Source: Harmothoe impar (taxonomy: Eukaryota; Annelida; Polychaeta; Phyllodocida; Polynoidae). Taken from it: a stretch of 64,000 nt of DNA. This document shows, one piece after another, positions 53,175 to 62,337 of this stretch. The DNA lies in assembly GCA_947462335.1 (NCBI GenBank), contig OX381707.1:86301606-86365605 (forward strand), written 5' to 3'. The position numbers and the translations under genes were made by a program. Each line of letters begins with the position of its first letter. Positions within the stretch are counted from its first letter, which is position 1. The notes under the pieces are model-generated. The model was given only the letters and a program-made list of their open reading frames with translations. It searched no databases and was not told the DNA's origin.

Positions 53175-54800
53175 GGTGAGTTCAAGGGTATTTTACCAAA
53201 TTTCACCCCAATAGTATGCGTTATTAATCAGAGTATCTTATTATATGGTACTGAAGGTGCACAGGAAGGGGCCACGCACCGAATTTTCCTTTCAAATAGT
53301 GTAAAATCAGAATTTGACCTACGCAAAATCGTTACCCCCAACGGACTGTTGTTTTTCTGTAAAAGTTACGCGACGAAACTTTGCCGATCAGAGACATACC
53401 AGCCCTAAATGATACGATATACAATGGTTGAACATACAAAGGTTTTCACGTCTCTGACCGGAGTCACGCTTTACCCCCAGCCCCCCCCCCCCCGCCCCCA
53501 CCTTAAGATATCTCACAATTTGTTAATTTTGATTGTTACACAGAATCCACTAAATGTAGACAGAGGCAACCCTATTATTTGGTAATTTGTGGTTCTCTAG
53601 TAAAATAACTATTTTGGCACGGTTAGAAAATACTTTTGAATATGTTCCCCCGCCCCCCCCCCCCCAAAAAAAAATTCATGGTGGTATATATCATTCATCA
53701 ATACACGTGCGCCGTTTATACAAACTGTGGAAATTGATGGTTTTAAATATCTATATTTCTCTAAATAAATAACCCGGGTCCAATGTAAAGTCTTTGACCG
53801 GCACCCATGTGTCAGTGTTATGTACACAAAGTATTACGGAGTGGTCATTTTTTAACAACAGGGGGGGGGGGAATTATTTGTACCCCCCTGAGGGGGGGGG
53901 GGCGGATAAAAAATTTACACCTATCTTGGGGGGGGGGGGTCAAAAAATTGTTGTGCCCTAAGCAAGAAATTTTGAATAATATCCGCAATCTGATACGCCT
54001 TATTCTACATTTTAGTGGTCAACAAGTAATTTTTTTTTTTATGAAAATTCAGGAATAAAATCTCGGAAGGGACAGGTAAAAAACAAAAAAAAAAATCGTA
54101 GCCGGATCTGTAATCCAAATTATAAAAATACAACGGCGTTAGGCCACACCAAAAAAAAAAAAATGGTCAATGGATTTCAGTTTTCAAAAAATTGTGCGAC
54201 CCACCAAAATTTTTTTTTTTTTTTTATTTAATTTAGTCAATGGATTTTCTAAACTGGAGCGAGGGACAATTTTTATTTTTTAAACAGCCTCCAACAAAAT
54301 TCTTAGTGGACATAAAAGTTGATTGCTTGATCTGGGCCAACAACTGCAAGAACATTTTTAAAAAACAAAAATTTCTCAATGTTTAACAAAATGAGCCAAC
54401 CTAAATCTATACTATTTTTTTTTTTCCAAAAATCAACAAATTTCCCAGGTAAAAAATATGGTGGGTGAAATCCATTGAGCAAATTTTCTTTTTTGTCTGC
54501 CCTTAGGTCCCCTTTTCTCGGATCGGGTGGCACGGAATTTGGGTTTTAACAAAATTACACAATTTCCCCCCCCCCCCCCACACAAAAAAATTATTAAAAA
54601 AAATAAAAATTTAATAACCTACTTTCAGAAAACCAATTACGTAAAACTTTCTTTTTTCCGTGTGGCGTTATCCTTAAAATATGGCTCCCGACAGCTAATC
54701 CTATCCACCCAGTCTCCCCTCCCCCCCTATGTACTGTATATTTCTTTCCAAAAATTATTTTTTATGTAATGTAACTTACATAGCCTTTCACTTTTTGCAG
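53175..54800 (+). other. Probable first intron, homopolymer-rich
   Basis: Contains many long runs of A, T, G or C (for example 53650-53675, 53860-53940, 54200-54225, 54565-54585), a partial Harbinger-like MITE end at 53838, and several GTCTCTGACCGG copies. No coding sequence. Confidence 0.5.
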
Positions 54801-54825
54801 ATCTACCACTATTCTGCAGTTCAAC

Positions 54826-55053
54826 ATGGTGAATTTCCCCTTTCCAACGAACCCCATCCAAGTGCCACCCGACAAATCGCCTATCCCGGATATTGAGGAA
54901 TGGCTCGCACTGTACAAGGAATATCGGAAGTTCTTGTCCCCAAGCGACCAGGCCTTGTATCAGGCAGTAAGGCATAACAAGAATTCCCGCAATAGTACAG
55001 CCCGCAAAATGAAAACGGAAAAGGGACGTAAGGCCTTAGCTGCAAACAAGAAG
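54826..55053 (+). CDS. Nuclear-protein gene, coding exon 1
   Basis: ATG in CAACATGG, 25 bases after CTTTTTGCAG. 76 codons, donor AAG|GTAAAT, phase 0. Carries the EEWLALYKEYRKF helical unit and a Lys-rich end (KMKTEKGRKALAANKK). Confidence 0.85.
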
Positions 55054-58000
55054 GTAAATTTACGTAAAATTAAAATACAAATTGTAAAATGTTGATTTTC
55101 TTTAATAAAACTATATTACTAAGTTATGGACCCATTCATCCATTATCTTTTTTACAGTCAGTGACATCAATACATATTATACACATACAAATATTCAAAT
55201 CTAAATGTTACCCTATTTCTCCAGAAAAATCGAGGGGCGGTAGGGAGTAGCAAGTATGAGACCGACAGGAGTGTTAAGGTGTTAGCACGCAAGCGACAGG
55301 CTGAACAAGCCAACACCAGCCAGCAACCACCACGACGGCGACGATCCCAGCGTGCTGAGAGCTCCACCCCCGCTGACAGTGGTAGTGCTTCACGCCACAT
55401 CACCTTGCCAGACCTGCCCGACACCAAGAGGCGGGGGAGAAAACGGGGCCCACCGCTACAACATGACAGCGATGACGACTATGTGCCCCCCCACCCAGAA
55501 GCACCGGTCGACAAACGCAGCCCCCACTTCAGGCCCAACACGGCCAATCGCAGAGGTATTTATTTTGTGGCTATTTAGGTGCTAATTTAGATGCAACATA
55601 ATATACTGATGCAATAATGGCTTGTGGGGAAAGCATGCGTAAGGTACATCTGGCAATAATGAAGGAGGTTAAAAAGGTTGGCTTATCATACAGGTTTTAC
55701 GGTATTCCTTTAAGCCCCATGTAATACGTCACAGACACCACACATTAGAACTGCTCTTTCTACCTTCAAAAAATAACTAGTTTTTTTTTTTAACTATCCT
55801 GGCTGTAGGCTGTGTCTCACGAAGTTGGCCCAATCTTTTTGTCTCTGACCCGGTGCCCTCTCTGACTGGGTGCCTTGTCTGACGAGCTGTCACAAAAAAA
55901 CATTTTTTGGTAGCCTCCCAATTCTCAATGGCTAACGTCTATGACCGCTATATATATGTAACTGCCTCAACTGTTATAAAGTGTCACTTAATATTATTAA
56001 CTTTCTTACAGCTCCATCAAAATCATCGGTACCCGATAAACCCAACCCCCCCAAGATCGCTCCACGGAAGTCGGCACCATCTACAGCAGGTACTTATTTT
56101 TGGCCTATTAGATCCAACAATATCTAGGCTGTGTCTCACGACCTCCACCCAATGTTTTTGTCTCCGATAGCCTACAGCAGTAGTGACGTCTCTGACCGTT
56201 TCATAAGATGGGGTATATAGGTAGAAACAAAACTATATAAGGTCTGCTTTATACGCCATTCCATTATGTATTATAGTACTGTTTGTAGAAACTTTTGTAA
56301 AAGTAAAATCCCCCCGCCCCCTTCGTACAAATATACTATGTACATTTTGGGGCCGGTCAGAGACGTATCTCACCAGGGTTGGAGTGGCTGGAAAAGGGCA
56401 CCTGCACGCCCAAGCTCCCACCATTTCCACCTCGTTTCCCGAGCGTCATCGCTGGCACCAAATGTTGCTGCTCAAAGTAGTTCCTGTGCGCTTGGTGCTG
56501 TTCCATTAAAAGTGCAGATGGGTACCGCGTGCAAATCCCCCCCAATATACGGGGGAAGTGATGCGGTCATGGGCTCCTAAATACCAGCGATGTCCCTCCC
56601 ACGCGTCCAAGCGCAAGTTGCGGCCAGCTTGCTGCACGCCGTCTGGGGGATAATACGGACGTCCTGTCATTGCGCTTGTTCCCCCCAAACATATTTGCTG
56701 GTGTACCGTCTGTGGTCTCTGACCGGTTGCCGTCTCTGACCGGGTGCCGTCTCTGACTGGGTGTAACAAATGATTTAAAAACTAATCAAGTAGTACTATC
56801 TAAGTTATAATCTTAACAATTTAACTTCTTTTAAAGCTACCCAATCAAGCTGTGCTAATTCTTCACAACCAGGAGTCAAAAAAGGTGGAGGGAAGTCCAC
56901 ATCCGCAGTGACAAGTGGTTCAAACACAGGTAATATACAACTATTCATATTCTTTGATATTATTTATATCCTGCTTTTTGTAATCGTAACCATTTCAAGT
57001 GATCTAAGGTTCTTATTCAGGTCATTGTTTGTTGCACGCCTCCCCATCAACAAATAGTACTATCAGACTTCTAATCTTTACAATTTAACTTCTTTTAAAG
57101 CTACCCGATCAAGCTCGCGTAATTCTTCCCAAGCAGCACTGAAGAAAGGTCAACCCAACTCAACAGACCCAGTCGCAAGTTGTTCAAACACAGGTAATAT
57201 CTAAGTTAATATTATTTTAAATTGTTAATATACTGTTTTTGGTAAGCGTAATCACTAAGGTCATGCACTGACAGCTTTTTATTCATATTATTGTTTCTTG
57301 GAGGCCTCCCTATCTACAAGTACCGGTAGTAGTATATTTCTCTAATCTTTACAATTTAACTTGTTTTAAAGCTCCCCTATCAAGCTGTGCTAATTCTTCA
57401 CAACCAGCACCAAAAAAAGGTCGAGGCAAGTCAACTTCCGTAGTGCCAACTTCTTCAAACACAGGTAATATACAACTATTGATTTTCTTTCATATCATTT
57501 TTTATCCTGTTTTTTTTAAGCGTAACCATTTTAAGATATCTAAGGCTGTCTCTCACGACATTGGGCCAATGTTTTTGTCTCTGATCGGGTCCCGTCTCTG
57601 ACCGGGTGAGGTCTCTGACCGGACATCACTATGGGAGTTACCTTCTACCAAGAGCAGGAGGCTAATTATAATTACATAACAACTGCCATAACTTTTTTAC
57701 AAATGCTTATATATGTGAGTATAGGTTAACAATTCAAAAACACAACATCAACAAAAAGTACAATCTAATTTATAATCTTAACAATTTTACTTCTTTTTAA
57801 GCTACCCGATCAAGCGCTGCTAATTCTTCACAACCAGGACTCAAAAAAGGTGTAGGCAAGTCCACATCCGCAGTGACAAGTGCTTCAAAGACAGGTAATA
57901 TACAACTATTCATATTCTTTGATATTATTTATATCCTGATTTTTGTAAGCGTAACCATTTCAAATTATCTAAGGTCGTTACTCATGCGCTAACAGCTTCT

Positions 58001-59726
58001 TATTCAGGTCATTGTTTGTTGCACGCCTCCCCATCAACAAATAGTACTATCAGACTTCTAATCTTTACAATTTAACTTCTTTTAAAGTTACCCGATCAAG
58101 CTCGCGTAATTGTTCACAACCAGAAACAAAAACAGGTGGAGCACAGTCAAAATCCAACAGCGACGACTCCCCACGTAAGTACAGTGTTACATTGTTTAAC
58201 ACAATTCACTAAAAGTTACTGACTTAAGAAATGTCAACTCAAGCTGGCCCCAACTCCAATCATTTGTTACACCCCGTCAGAGACGGCACCCGGTCAGAGA
58301 CCCCAACCGGTCAGAGACGGCAACCGGTCAGAGACCACAGACAGTACACCAGCAAATAGGTTTGGGGGGGAACTAGCGCAATGACCGGACGTCCGTATTA
58401 TCCCCCAGACGGCATGCAGCAAGCTGGCCCTAACTCGCGCTTGGACGCGTCCGAGGGACATCGCTGGTATTTAGGGGGCCATGACCGCGTCACTTCCCCC
58501 GTATATTGGGGGGGATTCCTACGCGGTACCCATCTGCACTTTTAATACAACAGCACCTAGCGCACAGGAAATATTTTAACTAGCAGCCTTTGGTGCCAGC
58601 AATGAGGCTCGGGAAACGAGGTCGAGGTGGTGCGAGGTTCATCTCAACTTTCCACCGCAGGTGACGTCTATCACCGGCTATTATAATCTACATCCCAGGC
58701 CCCTTCTAACTTTCAATACCATAGAAGTTGGGTTTCCATAAAGATTTAATTTTAATTCTCTTCTTTCAAACACTGACTTTGGTAACAGTGCTGACATAGC
58801 AATCATTGTCATTCTCAAAATCGTTTTCGGGTGACCCCTGGAGGGTCTGGAAATTGAACACCCCCAACCCCTTTCACCTATAGTATTGTGGTGGTTTTGG
58901 GGGTAAAAATGGGCAAATTTCTGTAATTTTGCATTCCGTAGAAGGTGTTTCATTAAAGAAGTGCGAATATTTTAAATCACTTATTAAAAACACACACTTT
59001 GGTTAGGGACAACCTCTCTGACCGCTATAGTTTGTTCTTTCTTCAGCTCCAAAGAAGAAAATAAAACAGGAGGTGATACTGCCGGTAGGATTGTCCCGCA
59101 TGCCCACGCCTCCTGCTCCGGTGCAAGAGCTAACTGAGGAGGACTTTGCGTTATTGGCAGGATGCCGCTCCCCCACACCGCTCATGAGCGACGAGTTCTC
59201 GGACTCCGAGTCTGTGTCGTCCCGCAATCTGTATGAGGTGTCCAGTAGGTGAGTACTGCTCATTGGTTACATATTTGTGGTTTTACTTTTAAGTTTTAAC
59301 AATGACAAACAATTTCCCAGCATGTCTTCATTTTACTATTAAGTGTACTGATATTGGGTGTTTTAAGGGAGAGTTTGTGGGCACGTTTTTAAGGGAATTT
59401 TTCACTACATCTCTAAAGCACTTTTACTTAAATCAAACCTGTAATATAACATATATGGGGAGCTGCAGGGTTGCAGCGTTTCCTTACAGTAGGATGCCAA
59501 TAGCCTGGAGACTTTTTAAATAACCTGGAGAGAAACACAACTTTTCCTATTAATGTTCCCATCCCCTTTTTGCGGGTTGTTTGGAGGTTACAACATGTAG
59601 GTATTTACTTGGAATTAATAATGAGCCTATTTGATATTTTATTACAGGACCAGGTCCAATGATATCATGTCGGAGTATCGTCATGATCCGGATGAAGTGA
59701 TCCGCCTGTGGCGGATGTGGCATTAG
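54826..59726 (+). CDS. Ten-exon gene for a basic, probably nuclear protein with SUMO-type motifs (458 aa)
   Basis: Exons 54826-55053, 55225-55555, 56012-56089, 56837-56929, 57101-57193, 57372-57464, 57802-57894, 58088-58174, 59047-59248 and 59648-59726 join in phase to 459 codons with the stop. The N-terminal 75 residues form a helical Trp/Tyr-containing unit (DIEEWLALYKEYRKFLSP) followed by Lys/Arg; residues 76-190 have basic patches RRRRSQR and KRRGRKRGPP (nuclear localisation, AT-hook-like). Exons 4-7 encode four 31-aa Ser/Thr/Lys repeats. Exon 9 has KKKIKQEVILPV, which combines a SUMO-acceptor consensus (IKQE) with a SUMO-interaction-like VILPV, then an acidic Ser stretch. The end is DPDEVIRLWRMWH. 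No known family recognised; a chromatin or SUMO-linked scaffold is inference. Exon 9 can also splice in phase to 62338. Confidence 0.85.
55225..55555 (+). CDS. Nuclear-protein gene, exon 2
   Basis: Acceptor TTTCTCCAG, donor CAGAG|GTATTT (phase 1). Encodes the basic clusters RRRRSQR and KRRGRKRG and an acidic HDSDDDY patch; strongly GC-rich compared with the introns. Confidence 0.87.
56012..56089 (+). CDS. Nuclear-protein gene, exon 3
   Basis: Acceptor TTTCTTACAG, donor GCAG|GTACTT, 26 codons, phase 1-1. Encodes Pro/Lys-rich APSKSSVPDKPNPPK. Confidence 0.85.
56345..56770 (+). repeat. Direct copy of the promoter-type repeat in intron 3
   Basis: Starts CCGGTCAGAGACGTATCTCA and ends in a run of GTCTCTGACCGG units. 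Shares CTGCACGCCGTCTGG, ACGGACGTCCTG and GCTTGTTCCC phrases with 53060-53140; inverse partner at 58262-58680. Confidence 0.75.
56837..56929 (+). CDS. Nuclear-protein gene, exon 4 (31-aa repeat 1)
   Basis: 93 bases, phase 1-1, acceptor TTTTAAAG, donor ACAG|GTAATA. Encodes ATQSSCANSSQPGVKKGGGK and a Ser/Thr tail ending SNT. Confidence 0.85.
57101..57193 (+). CDS. Nuclear-protein gene, exon 5 (31-aa repeat 2)
   Basis: Same length, phase and splice contexts as exon 4. Encodes ATRSSSRNSSQAALKKGQP and a tail ending SNT. The most diverged copy. Confidence 0.83.
57372..57464 (+). CDS. Nuclear-protein gene, exon 6 (31-aa repeat 3)
   Basis: Same architecture; APLSSCANSSQPAPKKGRGK and a tail ending SNT. 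Confidence 0.83.
57802..57894 (+). CDS. Nuclear-protein gene, exon 7 (31-aa repeat 4)
   Basis: Same architecture; ATRSSAANSSQPGLKKGVGK and a tail ending SKT. Closest to exon 4, including flanking intron sequence, which suggests a recent duplication of the exon 4-5 interval. Confidence 0.83.
58088..58174 (+). CDS. Nuclear-protein gene, exon 8 (diverged repeat 5)
   Basis: 87 bases, phase 1-1. Begins like the repeats (VTRSSSRNCSQPETK) but ends in an acidic NSDDSP stretch; donor CCAC|GTAAGT. Confidence 0.83.
58262..58680 (-). repeat. Inverted copy of the promoter-type repeat in intron 8
   Basis: Begins with a complement run (CCGTCAGAGACGG...) and contains the inverse of TGCAAATCCCCCCCAATATAC, ATACCAGCGATGTCCCTC and ACGGACGTCC from 56345-56770. 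It ends at GACGTCTATCACCGG. The pair flanks exons 4-8. Confidence 0.75.
59047..59248 (+). CDS. Nuclear-protein gene, exon 9 (SUMO-type motifs, shared by both isoforms)
   Basis: Acceptor TTTCTTCAG; donor AGTAG|GTGAGT, phase 2. Encodes PPKKKIKQEVILPVGLSRMP, then TEEDFALLAGCRSPTPLMSDEF and a Ser/acidic stretch. Confidence 0.87.
59648..59726 (+). CDS. Nuclear-protein gene, exon 10 (short-isoform terminal exon)
   Basis: Acceptor TATTACAG; 26 codons ending RHDPDEVIRLWRMWH and TAG. The LWRMWH end recurs twice in the exon at 62338. Confidence 0.83.
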
Positions 59727-59879
59727 GAGAATCATGAAGAAAACTGAAACATACTGAACATAGTGGCTTCTAAAGAGTAACACTAGAAATCACAGTGTAC
59801 ATAAATAACCTCTAATTTCTCATCTATATTGTTTTAAAGGAAACTGTATTTATTTAGTGAGGTACTGAACTAGTTTTTA

Positions 59880-61470
59880 ACGTAAAGAGAAGGCATGTGC
59901 CATGGCCGGTCAGAGACATCACATTGGCGTTCTGATGTCTCTGACCGTTTCACAATTGATCATGTTTAGCTTGATAAATACATAACAAGTTGTGGGTAAT
60001 GTTTATCTGTATCGTGTAAGTTGTTTTAAAGGAAATTCCATGTATTTATTTAGCTCCTTAACTAGTTTTTAAGGTAAATAGAAGGCATGTGCCATGGCCG
60101 GTGAGACACATCACATTGCCATTGTGATGTCTCTGACTGGTTAAGAATTTATCATATTTAGGTGCATAAAAACAGAACAAGTCGTGGGTAATGTTTATGT
60201 GTATGGTGTATATTATTTTAAACGAAAATCCATATATTTATGAAGGTGCTTAACTAGTTGTTAAGGTAAAGAGAAAGCATGTGCCATGGCCGGTCAGAGA
60301 CATCACATTGCCATTGTGATGTCTCTGACCGCTTAAGAATTTCTCATATTTAGGTGCATAAAAACAGAACAAGTCGTGGGTAATGTTTATGTGTATGGTG
60401 TATATTCTTTTAAACGAAAATCCATATATTTATGAAGGTGCTTAACTAGTTGTTAAGGTAAAGAGAAGGCATGTGCCATGGCCGGTCAGAGACATCACAT
60501 TGGCGTTCTCATGTCTCTGACCGGTTAACAATTGATCATGTTTTGGTTGATAAAAACATAACAAGTTGTGGTTAATATTTATGTGTATGGTGTATATTCT
60601 TTTAAATGGAAATCCATGTATCTATGAAGGTGCTTAACTAGTTTGGAAGGTAAAGAGAACACATGTGCCATGGACGGTGAGAGACATCACATTGGCTTTC
60701 TAATGTCTCTGACCGCGTAATAATTTATCATATTTTCGTGCATGAAAACATAACAAGTCTTGCTTAATGTTTATGTGTATCGTGTTTATTGTTTTAAAGG
60801 AAATCCGATTTATTTATTAAGGCCCTTAACTAGTTTTTAAGGTAAAGAGAACGCATGTGCCATGGCCGGTGAGACACATAACACTGGGGTTCTGATGTCT
60901 CTGACCGGTTAACAATTTATCATATTTTGGTTGATAAAAACAAGAAGTAATGGGTAATGTTTATGTTTATTGTGTATATTGGTTGAAAGGAATTTCAATT
61001 TAGTTATGAAGGTGCTTACCAAATTTGTAATGTAAATAAAAAGCATGGGGGATCGCCGGTCAGAGACATGACATTGGCGTTTTCATGTCTCTGACCGGTT
61101 AAGACTTTCTCATATTTACGTTGATAAAAACATAAGAAGTCGTGGGTAATGTTTATGTGTATCGTCTATATTGGTTTAAAGGAAATTTCCATTGACTTAT
61201 TTAGGTCCCCAATTACTTTTTAAGGTAAATAGAAGGAAAGGGTGATGGCCGGTCAGAGACATCACATTAGCGTTGTCATGTCTCTGACCACTTAACACTT
61301 TCTCATATTTCCCTTCATGACCACATAAGAAATGTTTGGTAATGATAAGTTTCTGTTCTATATTGTCTAAACAAGAATCCAACGATTTATTGAGGTCCTC
61401 TCCTCGGTTTGAAGGTGAATTTAATTGATTTTTTATTGCCGGTCAGAGACATAACTTTGGGGTTGTGAGG
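59880..61470 (+). repeat. Satellite of ~192-bp units, each with a GTCTCTGACCGG hairpin
   Basis: About eight units spaced 190-193 bp. Each has CATGTGCCATGGCCGGTCAGAGACATCACATTG with the inverse ATGTCTCTGACCGGTTAA 10-20 bases later (stem about 16-18 bp), then CATAACAAGTTGTGGGTAAT and TTTATGTGTATGGTGTATAT. Units decay towards the right end. Lies between the two alternative terminal exons. Confidence 0.9.
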
Positions 61471-62337
61471 TGTGACCGTTTGACATGTTGATATATTTTG
61501 ATTGATAAGCACATAAAGCGGAATAAATATTTGTAAGTGGTGTACTAGTGTCAGGTAAATACAAGAACTCTCAATTAGGCAGTACTACAGCTCCCAGTTT
61601 GTCCAGTATATACAAAAACAGCATGTGATTTATAACCGGTTTGATTATAAAGTGTTGCAGCTGTTATTGAGGTAATCATCAATAGTATCATGTGATGAAT
61701 CTACAATGATGTTTACAAAGATTACCCATCCCGTTTTTGTGGTGGAACTGTAATTTATACCGTGGTGATGGCATGTACATGCGTAAACTTTTAGTATGTA
61801 GGTAAACTGCGTTTTAATGAATACAAACTAATTGGTTATGTTTAGTGCCGTGTAACATGATCAAGAATTTATCTTTCTATGAATGTGAGTTAACTTTTAA
61901 TTGCATGAAAGGCTTTCCCAAAGGTACATTGTTTGGTTGGAATGGAAATCATTTATTGTTGGTCATATTATCTAAAAAAGGCAATAATAAACGGGTAATA
62001 AATCATTTATTTCATCCCTCATACCAGTGTTACTGTATTGATTCACTAAATCATTTGCAAATCACCATTTATATGACACTGCACCAATAATATCTTCTGT
62101 TTGTATTGACTAGGGTGGAGGATAAACCTACTTAGCCCTTGAAATTAACGCAATATTTGAACATGTAATTACCATCTGAAATTCTGTTATAATTTCTTCA
62201 CATTTACAGTCTACAGCTATCACTCTGCAAAGAATGAAAATTATTAAAAAAGCTTAAGCTAATATTGTTCGACATGAATTTTAATATTATTTTAAATTGT
62301 AAATTTTTTTTCCCCATTACTTTTAAACAATTTACAG
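61471..62337 (+). other. Rest of the intron before the long terminal exon
   Basis: AT-rich sequence without repeats of the GTCTCTGACCGG family; ends in a good TTAAACAATTTACAG acceptor. No gene recognised. Confidence 0.5.

Larger units (their letters stand above)
52229..61470. repeat. Zone of dispersed and tandem GTCTCTGACCGG repeats
   Basis: The 12-mer GTCTCTGACCGG or its complement, exact or with 1-2 changes, occurs dozens of times: in head-to-tail runs with a TGCC spacer (52270-52330, 56715-56765, 57578-57625), in inverted runs (58275-58340), and in every unit of the satellite at 59880-61470. A longer phrase, GGCTGTGTCTCACGACCTTGGGCCAATGTTTTTGTCTCTGACC in consensus (split here: GGCTGTGTCTCACGAC, then CCAATGTTTTTGTCTCTG), appears near 52229, 55808, 56127 and 57543. 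Absent from the rest of the window. Confidence 0.85.
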
